Positions 47,075 to 58,452 are shown, numbered from the stretch's first letter. The stretch: DNA of 64,000 nt from Diphasiastrum complanatum (GCA_029204225.1 CM055092.1:81805535-81869534), one strand, 5' to 3'. Translations and numbers: made by a program. The notes: generated from the letters alone by a model not told the origin.

Positions 47075-48530
47075 GTCATGCAATCTGCAAGATTCAGACG
47101 TGCAAGCGCATGAGAACCACCACTTTCCTCACATACATCAGTTGTGGACTTGCATGAAGATATGTCCCGAGGAGACTTTACATCACATGATACGAGGGGG
47201 CCATGGATGACATAGTGGATGCATTCTTCACAAACCCACCCGAGGCCACATTGACAAGGGAAGAAGAGATGATGCATGGCTTGGCATCCACTCCTTTGTA
47301 CGAGGGTGCACAAATGTCAAAGTTGCGAGCTTGTTTGCTACTTTTGAACTTGAAAACTAAGTATGGGTGGTCGGATGCAAGTGTCACAGTTGTTTGAGTA
47401 AGCTTGCTTGCATGAGGTGTGTTATTGACAAATTGCTCTAATCTTGTTTAATTTTTAATTCATGCATTGTGAGAAACTATATATAACTAATTACATAAAT
47501 TTATATTTTGTCATGATTTGCTCAAGAAAATGTTGCCCCCAAATAACACCATGGCATGGATTACAAGAGCATCCATGCATGTCCCAACGATTGCATCTTA
47601 TATCAAGATGAGTTTGAGGAGACAAACACGTGTCCACACTGTGGGGAACACTACTACAGGCAAGATTTACAAGGAGCGACCATACCCGCCAAGGTGGTAA
47701 GACATTTTCCCATCATACCCAGGATATGCCACATATTTAAGTGTAATTCCATCGCGGAGCTAATGACATGACATTTGAGCAATCATTCATCTGACGATAC
47801 TATGAGGATCCTTGCCGATTCTCCAGCATGGAAGCACGTGGATGCTACCTGGCATGAGTTTAGGGATGAGTCTCGCCATTTGCATTTGGGGTTAGCCATG
47901 GATGATGTGAATCCATTCAGTTTGCGCTCCACATCATGGTCCACTTGGCCGATTGTCCTTGTAAACTACAACGTCCCCCCTTGTCTAAGTATAAAGAAGG
48001 AGCACCTAATGCTTGCCCTTCTAATCCCCGTAAAATACAAGGCAGAAAATATGGACATGTATATGGCTCCCTTGATAGATGAGCTAAAAAATCTATGGCA
48101 AGGAGTTCAAGTGAGCGATATATCAAGACCACTGAGACAAATAAATTTTGTGTTAAAGGGGATCTTGATGTGGACGATGCATGACTTTTCTGGCTATGGG
48201 AAATGTTCAGGTGAGATATCCTTGCTATTGATTTGATTCATGGTATTATATTAAATTTTATGTGCATTCACAATTTTTTTTTTCAATTTGAACATTCGAC
48301 TCATGATTAAGTTGGTTTTTGTGTCTCAATGTAGGGCTCCAAACTAGTTGTTACAATGTGTGCCCCGTTTGTGGCGAGTATTTGCAAGCACGTCACTCAC
48401 AACATCTGCGAAACATGGTTTATGAGGGCCACACTTGATACCTTCCACCCGATCACCCTATGCGTGATGGGCTTGTTGGCCAATGTCCTCATTCCATGTA
48501 GGTACAATACATATTTGGGCCAATTAATGA
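47075..48530 (+). pseudogene. CACTA transposase gene relic, N-terminal half with tnp2 domain
   Basis: Exon 1 (47200-47395) encodes STPLYEGAQMSKLRACLLLL and KYGWSDASV, typical of the region before tnp2. After an intron with a GT start near 47397, exon 2 gives KIHACPNDCILY-like sequence (IHACPNDCILYQDEFEE), CPHCGEHYY, VVRHFPIIPR, then DSPAWKHVD, HLHLGLAMDDVNPFS, TWPIVLVNYNVPP, LALLIPVKYKAENMDMYMAP, LIDELKNLW and MWTMHDFSGYGKCSG. After a second intron a last exon (48335-48500) reads NVCPVCGEYLQARHSQHLRN. A stop near 47770 and one after EGHT show decay. Unlike the relic at 55.4-58.6 kb, I see no SET domain upstream. Confidence 0.9.
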
Positions 48531-48741
48531 TACAAGTCTTGGTAATAGGGTCGTAAATCTTCCAAAATGTTGTAGTGTTCACTTCATTATGTTTCTTTTT
48601 TAATTACATTCCTTTAAATAGTCTTCAATGTAATTCCTTTGACATATATTGGTTCCTTAGTCTTCATATGTATTTGAGTTTGATTTAATAAGATTTAATA
48701 TATTGCTTTATTCATGTTTATGAATTTACTAGGGTACTACA

Positions 48742-48752
48742 TCTCCCCTTCC
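48742..48752 (-). other. Gypsy-B polypurine tract
   Basis: GGAAGGGGAGA on the minus strand lies next to the LTR start TGTAGTACCC, the same as in Gypsy-A at 23949-23959. Confidence 0.7.
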
Positions 48753-49025
48753 TCAAATGTGAAGCACCATAGCAAACACTAAGGTCCGAGCAAAATACAA
48801 AAGAAATTTCAAAGATTTCTTCATACATTATTCCATTAAAGATGTCAATCATAGCAAAGAAATCCGTAAATCCCTCTATATGTCTTTAATCTAGTTCAGC
48901 CTGTAAATTAGCAGATAATAGAACATCAAGCTCTATTTGTCGCACTTTATTGATAACCTGAGCTTCATGACATTGCCCAATCACTCTGATGTGATAGCTT
49001 TCAATTTTAACAAGCAAGTTGCATT

Positions 49026-49262
49026 CTAAACTGCCTGGGCTATGAAATCCAAATATTCCTCATCCTTTTCGTTTCTTGGTATGATGTCTTTCAATAGCTT
49101 AACATCAAATATGACGAAAGATCCTTGGAAGTAGAAACTCCGCATTGCATCCAACACTTTGGCGATGAAGTTGACGATTAAAGAGAATGGGTCATAAACC
49201 GATGATGTTTTTCCATGTAGCTTCTTGGATTTGATGTTATAGGCCATATTCTTTTGGTGCAT
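49026..49262 (-). pseudogene. Gypsy-B 3' ORF fragment
   Basis: 78 codons, MHQKNMAYNIKSKKLHGKTS to YLDFIAQAV, colinear with Gypsy-A 23439-23675. Most differences are conservative, suggesting past protein-level constraint. No known domain is recognised. Confidence 0.6.
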
Positions 49263-49549
49263 AGCATGGTTGGCTTTCCAGTCAACATATAGATTCCATA
49301 GATCTGGGTATGAAGCATCAATACCCTACAACAAATGTTTCACTCAAACATAGCAAAATTCAGTAATTTTGTATGGAATAAATCAAAGTGGTTGGGGTAA
49401 TGCCAAAAATCTTTTTCTCCTTTGTAATAATCATAAAAGTCTATTTCTTTCATTAGTATGTATTCTAAAGCATAAAGTAAGGTATAGCTTATATACAATT
49501 AAGAACTTCAAAAAAGAGCTATACAAAATTTTCCTTGGAGTATTGCCCA

Positions 49550-49940
49550 GTCTAGACTAGAATTTCTAGGTCTTTTGGTGAAATACCAAGAAATTACCAT
49601 TTAGGGCAAGTTTAGGGGAAATGGCCACATTTGAGCATGTATATAAAGTAGTAGCAGCATGGAGAACATATCTTTTGATGTGGAGAATTCATCTCTTATG
49701 ATTCTATGTTCATCTCATGTGTTTTTGTCTTGATATCTTGAGTCTCTATTTGTAGAATGATGATTTTCTTGTTGATCTTGCTTTCACACATGTGAAGAAT
49801 AGTAGGTTGTTGTTGTAGTATGGACATGGATAGTACCTTACTATAATTAAGTGTTTATGATCAAATCATTATGCATTTCTAAGTTCTATCATGCATAAAA
49901 TAGCAATTTCTATCTTCTAGCTATAAATTCTAGATGTGCA
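49550..49940 (+). mobile_element. Possible solo LTR related to Copia-2 LTR, inside Gypsy-B
   Basis: Plus-strand order: TATATAAAG promoter-like box near 49641, GTTCATCTCATGTG, TTTCACACATGTGAAGAATA and AGTAGGTTG. This layout parallels the Copia-2 LTR. The same insert is at 22773-23160 in Gypsy-A, so the insertion predates the separation of the two gypsy copies, or they share a duplicated source. Confidence 0.45.
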
Positions 49941-50159
49941 ACCAGATTTTGCTAAGATCTTGTTGATCCATCTGATTTTTTCACACATCTTTCATTTGGA
50001 ATTTGAACGCTTCAAGCTCCTGTGACAACCTATCGTTCTCTGCAATAGCATTGGTGTATTTGATGTGAGACTCGACTCATGTGCATTGTACATGTACAGA
50101 TGAAGCTGTAGGTCAAGTGTTGACGTCTTTCTGCTCCTTGAGTCTCATAATGTCTTTCA

Positions 50160-50720
50160 TCAAAAATCTAATATTTTTCTAGGCCTGGGTGTACTCTGGA
50201 TGTGTAGAAGGCTCCATAAAAAATCTGGGGTTGAGCATTTCTTTTGGAATGCTTCTTGAAATACATCATGTACATTATTCCAATTGAATATGTTGATCCT
50301 TATTGGGCCTGTTGTATCGTAGCAATTATGGACAACTTTGGAAGCAATACGCTTCTGCTTCTCGATGTCGAGCTGTGCTCGCATATTTATATTTTTTGAT
50401 TTGTTTTACTCCACCATTTTGGTGAGCTTATTGATTTTAACTTCAATTTTTTTTTTGTTTATTATTGGCCTTGTCGAGCTCGACATTCATCTTCAAAAAA
50501 TCCATCTCTGCCTTTGTCTAGGCCTTCTTATGAATGGACACCAACATGTCATAATATTTTGACTGTAACTAGCTATGTTATTTCATTAGTGCAACGGGTG
50601 GATACTCCAACCCTTTAACTCTGTTCATCTGTTACAAAGGTCCCTTTGTTTAAAGAATGCCATAAATTGTTGTTCCACATTTGTCCTCATTTGACTCAGT
50701 TATATGATTTTTTTTTTTCT
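50160..50720 (-). pseudogene. Gypsy-B accessory region, coiled-coil-like, decayed
   Basis: Frames on minus (for example 50384-50160, with LDIEKQKRIASKVVHN and FQKKCSTPDFLWSLLHIQST) lie between the accessory ORF and the solo LTR. Downstream near 50040-49980 a frame reads ENDRLSQELEAFKFQMKD, which looks like a coiled coil. It is missing from Gypsy-A. It may be the C-terminal part of the accessory protein. Confidence 0.4.
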
Positions 50721-50722
50721 GA

Positions 50723-51534
50723 TCAGAAACCTGAGGTTGACTGTATCATGCTACTATTGCGCCATTGTATCTTGAGATTCATCAGGGGTCTCATCAATGT
50801 CAGATTGCTGATTATTGGCTCCATAGTGTAGTCGACCAAATTATTAGCAGTCATATCAACAAGCGTGTCCTTTGTCAACTCAAGCACTATTTCTATTAGA
50901 ACAATGTTGAGTTTTGGTGGTGTGACTTCTTCAATTATAACCACCATGTATCTCTCCTGAACAACTGGAGGCAATGTTCTTCTTTCTTGCATCAAGGGCA
51001 ATTCTATGTCATTCATCAAGCTAAAATGCTAGCACACATGGCTGATTTGAGCTCCGATTGTAACAAACTTCTCGTGTTTAATATGTGAAAGGCCTTGAAT
51101 GCAATGAAAGCAAAATTAGCTCTTTCACCTTTGAGAACATTAACCAGGTATCCAATGTTTGTTACAACTATTGTAGCATCCGAATCTATTGCAAACACAA
51201 CTTGATTGGCAAAATGACATAGCTTATGGAATATTCGATCAATGATCATTGAGATCTTGTAGCCCTTAGTCATTGTGAAAAAGCTCCCTTTGAAAAGAGT
51301 CACTTCATCCACCATCTCTTCTCTATATATTGATGGGGTTGTCCCATCCGTTGGCAAGCATAAAGCATCATCATAAACTTCTCTTGTTATCAACACTTCT
51401 GCATTTCTGATTCTTACTTTGATCTTGTCCTCAACCACTTGATGGATTCTAGCAAAAAAGTGATTGCTTAATTTTTTTTGAACAAAAGACAAGTTTACTT
51501 TAAGTAAATCTCCTAGTTTGCAGATCTCAGCCAT
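50723..51534 (-). pseudogene. Gypsy-B 3' accessory ORF
   Basis: 172 open codons (51534-51016, MAEICKLGDLLKVNLSFVQK to KSAMCASILA), then a shifted frame continuing MMNDIELPLMQERR and LEIVLELTKDTL-type sequence to 50723. No stop within the first part. Segments such as IHQVVEDKIKVRIRNAEVLI and EVYDDALCLP suggest a folded globular domain. Its position between pol and the 3' LTR on the pol strand is like the extra ORFs of Tat/Athila elements. I cannot name a family. The Gypsy-A version has an earlier frameshift and is split by LTR-2. Confidence 0.65.
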
Positions 51535-52033
51535 GTTCTAATTGATTCTATCTTAATTTGGTTGTGCACTTTCCAATTCATCAGTGTTGCTTTATGATCG
51601 TTGGGAGATGCCATTATTTCCTGAAAAGCAAATTCACAAAATAGCACAAAGCAGATGCAAGCAACAACTTACAATAAATAAAATACAATAGAGTGCAAGC
51701 AAGACCTTAATAGTGATCATAACAATAGTCAATTCACGCAAGCAAGTAAAAAGATGAACAAACACAAAATCACTGCGAGGTATAAGTAAAATGACATAAA
51801 CAGTGTTAAATGAAAAGCGAGGAAGAAAATGCATGATCAATGCAATAGGCAGTGATGCAAGTTGACCATGTACATGTGTCAAATGTAGGTTGCATTGTCA
51901 TCCTACATACACAATCTTAACTACACACTAATACCAATAAACGTGGTCATATATATACGTGGCAAAAAGTTTTAATAGAGTAAGATTTGGCAATATTCCT
52001 AAGATATAAAGAAAATTTCTCAACAATGACAAC

Positions 52034-52600
52034 TTAGTGAGAGTCAAACAATAATGGTGCAAATAAATAAATAGACCAATAAAACTCAACCTTCCATGAA
52101 TAATATTTCATGAGCCTAAATCCATTGACTCTGGCAGGTTGTAAATTTCCTTCCAAGTTTGCTACTTGAATTGATCCATTGTCGAAAACTTCCATGACTT
52201 TATAAAGTGCCATCCATTTGGCATGTAGTTTTCCAAGAATTTTAATTTGTCGAGTATCGTACAATAAAGTATAGTTCTCCTTTTTAAGTACGACCTTTTT
52301 AATTGTCGAATTGTATATTTTCTTCCATTTTGCTTTCACAACTTTCTTCTAATTTGACGAGAATTCGAAGTTGATGCTGTACACAATCTTTTATCGATAT
52401 TATTTCTTATCTTCAATTCCATAACTTGGAACTCCAAATTCTATAGCTAGGATCATATATATACCATATACCAACTAAAATGGAGTTCTTGTTATATTCT
52501 ATGTATCTTAGCCCGACGAATGCGCTTTGGTGACCTTTATTCAAAATTTTACAAAGCATACCATTTGCTTGTTCTATTAGATTATTTACTTTCAAATTGT
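52034..52600 (-). pseudogene. Gypsy-B integrase end and pol C-terminus
   Basis: 52600-52413 encodes NNLIEQANGMLCKILNKGHQSAF and YNKNSILVGIWYIYDPSY. 52339-52034 encodes TLLYDTRQIKILGKLHAKWM, YKVMEVFDNGSIQVANLEGN and LQPARVNGFRLMKYY, the complete version of the truncated Gypsy-A segment. A deletion near 52505 removes the glycine-rich part present at 11416-11450. Relic. Confidence 0.8.
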
Positions 52601-52620
52601 CATTGCTTCCATATGCTTTG

Positions 52621-53097
52621 TACTTGATTTTGAAAATCCGTTCGCAATCAACTATGTTAGCTAGTAGGTAATTCGACAATCGTCCATGTCTAGTTCTTGA
52701 TAAGAGATGAATACTCTTTATCATAGCAACTTTTCAGAGATCGAAATAGGGCTGAATAAGTGCCTCTTTGATAGTCATCGGCTCCTGAAGATGGTAGGCT
52801 GCGGACTCATCAATATACTTGATAGGCAGTCTGCTAACTCTTGTTTGGGTGATAGAGGAAGTTGATCGTTTTCGTCATGTTGTAGTTGTTGAACTGCAAC
52901 ATCATCATCTTCGGATTCGCCATTGATATGTTGTTCATCGAAAGTAGACTAGCTTCAACCTTCGATAGGAATTGTCGACTGGGCAACTTCGAAGTTCAAT
53001 ATGTTGGATGAGTCGGACAAGTCGGTTACATGGGCTTTGTCTTTTCCCTTGGGGTCAATAAACTGATCTTCGATGAAGATGACATCCCAGCTAGGTA
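52621..53097 (-). mobile_element. Copia-3c fragment (integrase end to RT start)
   Basis: Minus-strand match to 61220-61710. The linker with acidic DDDVAVQQL-type sequence, AEALIQP-like text and the RT entry lie between TGTCATTGCTTCC (52621) and GATGTCATCTTCATC (53090). At 52620 it joins Gypsy-B integrase sequence, and at about 53097 it joins R1d through GCTAGGTACCGA. A chimeric block with no target duplication. Confidence 0.8.
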
Positions 53098-54069
53098 CCG
53101 AATATAGCCTCAAAAGAAAAATCTTGAAGCTTACGTGGCATTAATATGATATATCTACTTTGAGGAGATATCTCCAAGATTTTGTCTTCTGATTATCGAG
53201 TGCTTTCCGCAAGAACAATCGAGAGGTTATTGATAAACGCACCATCAAACCATTAGCTCCCTCCAAGGACTACACTCAGCTACAAGACTTCCAGCACCTA
53301 CGACAATGACCCCGTGCAATAATGACAATAATAACTTTCACAAGAAAGACCAGCTGCTCTCAGAATTTGCCATACTTGTAGGCTGACCGAAAGGCAAGTA
53401 GTTTTCTTGTGTGAATGATGGATTTTGCTAACCAACCTTTTTCACCCTTCCGATATTGATGTTAGATGAGATTCACTAGTTTATTGAAAGTGGCATGAGG
53501 ACACCATGAAAATCTACAGAAAGATAAGCTTATAAAATATATTTCCGGTTGGTTCACAACCATTATGGAAGAATGGTGGGACATTTATAGTCAGCAATAA
53601 CGGTGATGTTTGTTCTGTATTTCTTGCTAATTTTCTTCAAGTTCATTATTTGATGATATTCTACTGCTGGCATTTCAAAATCTCAAAACGTAACTCTTCT
53701 GCATAAGATCATAAAAAATGATGATGATTTTCTTCCATTCTGACCACATGCAGACTGGAAAGGTAGTCTTATGATCAGACATAATCTATGATTGTTAATA
53801 TGCATTCACATAACTACGATTCATTCCCATCGAGATACATGAAATCCAACGAGACATATGATACCTTATCACGAACCCGAATAATTTGTATTTGATTGCT
53901 CTCTAGCTCTAATCCATATATCAACATGACACATATTGGACCAAACATAAATGATTTTTTGTTCGATGAGTAAATGGAAAAGAAGCTCACGTGTGCGATG
54001 CTGGATATCCACGATGGATCATGAAAACAATATGCTTTATTGCAAAGGTAACAAGTTCTAGACTGAATT
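53098..54069 (-). repeat. Interspersed repeat R1, copy d
   Basis: From TCTAGAACTTGTTACC (54069) down to CTTTTGAGGCTATATTCGG (53098). The site for Copia-4 is empty (CTTCTTTTCC on minus, near 53985). The 90-codon frame 54086-53814 is the same as in R1a, with few changes. No domain is recognised. Confidence 0.8.
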
Positions 54070-54573
54070 ATCTGTTGCAAGACCAAGTCTCACATTTCTT
54101 GACTCATTGGTAAAGCTCGGATACTCTTTGTTGATGTGTTTCCATGCAGGTAAATCTGAAGGTACCCTCATCATCCCATCCATAGAGGTATGGTGTGCAT
54201 GCCAGTCCATAAGTTGTGCAAGAGATTTACAACGAAATAAACGTTGCAATCGTCGAATTATTGGAAAATGTCGTAAAACTTTGCACAGAATGGTTGCCCC
54301 TTGCAAATCATCTCTATATCGAGAAGTATCACAAATGGGACATTTCTTAAGTGATTCGTACCTTCCTCAATATAAAATACAATCTTCTGGACATGCATGA
54401 TAGTGCTTGTAGTCCATCCCGATGTTAGACAACATCTTTTGTGCCTCGTCTCTTGTCTCAGGTATGACATTCCCTTCTGGGAAAATTTTGTTTTTCAATA
54501 GTCTGTACATGACAAAAGAAGTCATTGTAAAAAAAAATATCACTCGATGTCCAAATTGTAAATTTTGTTTCAA
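54070..54573 (-). pseudogene. CACTA tnp2 N-terminal fragment (copy C4)
   Basis: Minus: MYRLLKNKIFPEGNVIPETR and DEAQKMLSNIGMDYKHYHAC then PEDCILY, corresponding to LLPxGNxxP..EAKK..G..Y..IHACPNDC in CACTA transposases. A shifted part follows: LRNVPFVILLDIEM/CPICDTSRY-type, then LQGATILCKVLRHFPIIRRL, RCKSLAQLMDWHAHHT, LPAWKHINKEYPSFTNESRN and VRLGLATD. It ends in the ATAATTCAG junction with R1d. Near-identical to 55781-55386. Confidence 0.85.
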
Positions 54574-54609
54574 AGCAAAACTGACAAGTAGATGAAAAAA
54601 ATTTTACTC

Positions 54610-55014
54610 ATATGTGCACAATGGCTACAAGGTCATCTATTGATTTTCTTTGATTCTTCAAGCACTGCATGCATATCCACACAGTGCGTTGGTGTGAGAG
54701 AAATACAGTTCTCTCACGAGTGTATGTCTCGCTTACTAGTGGACTCGTGGATCACTATGAATCCTGATCGCAGGACTCATCTTGCACGCAGGCGGACTTC
54801 TTGTATGTATTTTGTCTTGATTGCTTACTAGCATCAGACTACTTCATCTGTGTATGTTCTGTCAAGTGTCATCTAGTAAGTATATAGTTGCTCTATGTAA
54901 CTTTAATATTAGAGTGATTAAGCATCTAGAACTAATCAGGAAATTACAAGAGTGGCGGATTAGCCACGACCCAGAGTGAAACTGCTGATGTCATGCCATC
55001 AGATATCCGTACTT
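54610..55014 (+). repeat. Interspersed repeat R2, copy b
   Basis: Matches 38343-38757 from GTGCACAATGGCTACAAG to GCCATCAGATATC with small indels. It sits between two near-identical CACTA fragments (C4 and C5) and may be an insertion that split a duplicated block. 55015-55194 is unassigned. Confidence 0.65.
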
Positions 55015-55194
55015 TAACTGTGTGATAGCCATAATTAAACTTTTGTAGATGCTTTCAACAAATGTGAGAAAAATGGAAATATATATAGTAAGAGCTTTGT
55101 AACCCACGCTAGAGCAAAATCCTAAATGCTTCGGAGGTGAAACCACTACCTTGAATCAAAGTCTCATGTTCAAGATGTCACAAGTACATTTATT

Positions 55195-55385
55195 AGATAA
55201 CTCTTCTCTCTACTCGTTTTGACAAAGCCCTCCATCCTCCAAAAATACATCCTCCATCCATAGTGCTCACACAAATTGGATCATCCTTTTTTAGCATGTA
55301 CTCTTTTAATGAACTTTAGGGCATTTCGTTCTGGACCACTATGCTCTAGAATGTACTGTCCATAATGCACAATAGATTCCGACCC
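55195..55385 (-). repeat. Inverted partial copy of the 3.4-3.9 kb tandem repeat
   Basis: The minus strand reads GGAATCTATTGTGCATTATGGAC-like, GAGCATAGTGGTCCAGAAC, TACATGCTAAAAAAGGATGA and CCTCCATC-type sequence as at 3710-3885. It joins CACTA tnp2 sequence at 55385 (ATAGATTCCGACCCATCCG). Confidence 0.75.
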
Positions 55386-56290
55386 ATCCGTAGAGGTATG
55401 GTGTGCATGCCAGTCCATAAGTTGTGCAAGAGATTTACAACAAAATAAACGTTGCAATCGTTGAATTATTGGAAAATGTCGTAAAACTTTGCACAGAATG
55501 GTTGCGCCTTGCAAATCATCTCTATATCGAGAAGTATCACAAATGGGACATTTCTTAAGTGATTCATACCTTCCTCAATATAAAATACAATCTTTTGGAC
55601 ATGCATGATAGTGCTTGTAGTCCATCCCGATGTTAGACAACATCTTTCGTGCCTCATCTCTTGTCTCAGGCATGACATTCTCTTTTGGGAGAATTTTGTT
55701 CTTCAATAGTCTGTACATGCCAAAATAAGTCATTGTAAAAAAAAATATCACTCGATGTCCGAATTGTAAATTTTGTTTCAAAGCAAAACTGACAAGTAGA
55801 TGAAAATTTTTTTACTCAAATAATAATGTGAGGCTTTGGTCACTCCATCTATATTTGGCTTGAAGATTTAATAGAAGTAGAGAACTCACCAAACGAGATG
55901 TCTTTGCTCCAGGATACAATGCAATCTTTGATTCTTCTTGCAAGTTTCTTTCTTCTTTAGACAAAAGTGCCTCCTCATCTTGTTCATTGTGTCTTGCTGC
56001 AATATTGTTCTTGTACATATCATCCAACATGTCTCCCATGACTTCAAATTCATCATTCATTGGAAGCTCATTTTCATCGTCAGAACTTGTTTGCGAAGAA
56101 GTAGATCTAGATGAGCTAGATTCAGATGTATTAGTCTCTTGATTAATGCACTCATCAATTTCCATCATCTCTTTTAAGCCTTGACGTAGAGACGAGGTAT
56201 GTGGACCATTGTATTGCATTCGTCGTCTGCGTCGACCATTACGAGGATTATTGTCTCCAACACTAAATGAGGATGAAGAATCCTATATAT
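55386..56290 (-). pseudogene. CACTA transposase relic (copy C5), pre-tnp2 exon and tnp2 start
   Basis: Exon at 56290-55812: polyserine SESSSSRSTSSQTSSDDENE, an acidic stretch, EEALLSKEERNLQEESK, and the CACTA motif ALYPGAKTSRLVSSLLLLNL then AKYRWSDQSLTLLFE. An intron follows, then 55781-55386 encodes LLKNKILPKENVMPETRDEA, GMDYKHYHACPKDCILY, LQGATILCKVLRHFPIIQRL and CKSLAQLMDWHAHHTS. It is cut at 55385 by the tandem-repeat fragment. It follows the SET-domain ORF by about 310 bases on the same strand. Confidence 0.85.
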
Positions 56291-56299
56291 CAAAATAGC

Positions 56300-56400
56300 A
56301 AGAAGTAGGTTGAAACAATACTTGATAAACATTTCCTCCCAATACTTGATAGATCTAAATGTTGCATATGAATATAAATTACCTCTTAGTTTAAAAAGTA
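56300..56400 (-). pseudogene. Short second copy of the SET C-terminal segment
   Basis: The minus strand reads FRSIKYWEEMFIKYCFN, a diverged copy of the TRSIRFGEELFIKYSFN segment found 300 bases upstream. It is about 50-60 bases long, at roughly 75 percent identity by eye. It may be a local duplication created during exon joining. Confidence 0.5.
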
Positions 56401-56604
56401 TGAACATGCCAATGTATCTACTAGACAGATTTGTCTTTTCAGCTTGTTAACATTCAAGAAATCAAAGACGAATAATGCTCCTAACATTTAATCTAGGCAA
56501 ATGACGAATAATGCTCCTAACATTTGACATATTTAATGACACAAACCAAATACAATCAGGATGCATGGATTATACATCTCTACATATCAGCAAAATTCAA
56601 ATTT

Positions 56605-57615
56605 TCACCTTTGACTTATTGTCTTTTGCAAACATTTGGGTAGAGGACGGTTGAAACTATACTTGATGAACAGTTCCTCCCCAAACCTGATAGATCTAGT
56701 GGCACAGACCATTACATAAGTGCCCTTTACATTCCTAGTAAAATATTCTTCTTTTCCATTGGTGCGTTCTTCAAAATCACAATTCGTCACATTGCTACAA
56801 TTTATATATGTAGCGATGTTTCCATGCACATCTGGACGTCCATCAATGTATGTACAATTTGCCCTTGAGATGTTGCCTCCTTGCATGCGTTGCTCCTCTA
56901 AAGAACAAGCATTTGAATTCAAGCCATATACTTGCATCCTCCATTGGTGATGACACAAATCATGCCAATCACCCCAATTGTATTGAGGTCCTGCATATGG
57001 CATCAATGTCACAACACTATTTAAAGGGACCTCAATACTACTCAATGCAAAAAGGCCCAAACCAGCCTCATTGTTCACTAGGCATGATCATGTACATTCG
57101 AACCCAATGCGTAAATGGTGTTCCATTTAATGGTAGTGGTGATTGGAGTGGCCAACACGAATATTTACTTCTAATAAAAGTTTTTACTGCTGGTTGCAAG
57201 CTAGATGGAAGAAGAAGGTCAGACAAAGAACCTAGAATGTCTTTTGACACATCAACAGTGCATAGTATTTTGCAATTATCTTTCAAACTAGTCATCATAC
57301 GTCCAAGACGTGTTTTCTTTTCTAAAGGGGTGGTCAAGTTTGTGGAATCCACATGGAGTATCGTGGAGGACTCATGTGCAACATCTAGGATAGGTGTGGT
57401 TGGGTGGTAAGAACGTTCTAGAGATTTGGAGACATGGATTGAATCACAAGCCATTGACGAACTAATTATATCATGCAAGGGGTCATCATCAATAAGAGCA
57501 TCATCTAGGGCCAATGATGATCCAAAATCAATATTCGTGTGATTTATCCAGTCAATAATATTCTCGATCTCTCTTGCAACTCTTTTTCTTGAAACCAACT
57601 TATGGTCCTTCTTCT
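56605..57615 (-). pseudogene. SET-domain protein linked to CACTA transposase (copy 2)
   Basis: A likely exon starts after TTTTGTAG near 57615 (KKDHKLVSRKRVAREIENII). It runs through a serine/threonine-rich linker to GTPFTHWVRMYMIMPSE, where a 5-base deletion relative to the copy at 1.8 kb shifts the frame near 57075. The SET core follows: GLGLFALSSIEVPLNSVVTL, PYAGPQYNW, TYIDGRPDVHGNIATYINCS, VTNCDFEE, VMVCATRSIRFGEELFIKYS. These match the G.G.fA, GN..R.INHSC and GEEL..dY blocks of lysine methyltransferases. The catalytic-site histidine of NHS is cysteine (INCS) but the tyrosine after GEEL is kept, so past activity is uncertain. About 300 residues. It lies between a TA-like domain (58455-58640) and CACTA exons (56290 on), all on the minus strand. 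Confidence 0.75.
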
Positions 57616-57639
57616 ACAAAAGTTGAAAACGATAGATGT

Positions 57640-57800
57640 ATTAGTTTGTCTCTCTCTCTCTCTCTCTCGCTCTCGCTCTCTCAAGCATGAAACATAAATT
57701 AATATATAACACAAACCGTAAACCAGTAGCATGAAACACACACACAAACACACACAAACACACACACGCACACACACACCCACCCACACTGACCCTAAAC
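57640..57800. repeat. (CT)n and (CA)n microsatellites
   Basis: CTCTCTCTCTCTCTCGCTCT at about 57648-57680 and ACACACAAACACACAC-type repeats at 57735-57780, within the intron-like region upstream of the SET exon. Frames across them are artefacts. Confidence 0.85.
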
Positions 57801-58035
57801 ACACATGAAAAGAAAAACAGAGAGAACATTATAGAGTGCTAATCAAAACTCCCGAACCACACGATTATATCCTACTCCAGAATGTCACCACATGCTCCCT
57901 CCCTGCGGCTTTTGGGCCTTTTCGTGGAACTCGTCTTCCAACAAAAAACATTTGAACCATGCCTTTAACGAAAAAAAAACAAGGGCTATGCACCTTCCTA
58001 GAATTGGGAGCGTTGGTTACCTTTAACTCTTTCAT

Positions 58036-58037
<2 letters not shown>

Positions 58038-58121
<84 letters not shown>
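58038..58121. repeat. (CT)n microsatellite, ~84 bases
   Basis: Uninterrupted CT repeat starting after TTCATGAT and ending before CGGACGTG. Confidence 0.95.
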
Positions 58122-58124
<3 letters not shown>

Positions 58125-58164
58125 CGTGAATGAGTCTATTATGGGCGATTGAATATCAAAATCA

Positions 58165-58340
58165 AGATTAACTACATCTAATCATTCTATTTGGATTTTT
58201 TTTTTAGAAGCAAGTGAGAGATTAACTTCATCTAATCATTCTATTTGGATTTTTTCTTTTAGAAGAAAGTGAGAGATTAACTTCATCTAAATATTATATT
58301 TGGATTTTTCCTTTTAGAAGCAAGTGAGAGATTAACTTCA
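58165..58340. repeat. Three tandem copies of a ~54-bp unit
   Basis: AGATTAACTTCATCTAATCATTCTATTTGG..TTTTAGAAGCAAGTGAG repeats at 58165, 58219 and 58274, with a partial fourth at 58329. Units differ by a few bases. The TTTTTTAGAAG part looks like a splice acceptor on the plus strand, but no exon follows. Confidence 0.85.
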
Positions 58341-58452
58341 AAGTATCACGGCACTCATCCTATCGCTCAATATTTATTGGCCAAACTATATTTGAAGTGT
58401 CTTAAGGGTCAAAGATTAAAGCATTTCCGAAAAACACTTTAAAGAGTTTACC

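Larger units (their letters stand above)
48600..52620 (-). mobile_element. Gypsy-B, truncated Ty3/gypsy element (uninterrupted relative of Gypsy-A)
   Basis: Read on minus: integrase end (52600-52413), pol C-terminus (52339-52034), non-coding link, accessory ORF (51534-50723), a region with coiled-coil-like frames (50700-49950), a possible solo LTR (49940-49550), a 3' ORF (49262-49026), polypurine GGAAGGGGAGA (48752-48742) and LTR start TGTAGTACCC (48741 downward), which fades near the CACTA relic at about 48600. The 5' side is replaced by copia sequence at 52620. Comparison with Gypsy-A defines the LTR-2 insertion. Confidence 0.85.

Noticed and set aside
48569-48576. TTGTAGTG as a CACTA right end next to the tnp2 relic
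   Set aside because: Too short to support. It is not preceded by a sequence complementary to the TIR at 29155, and transposase C-terminal exons are missing between.
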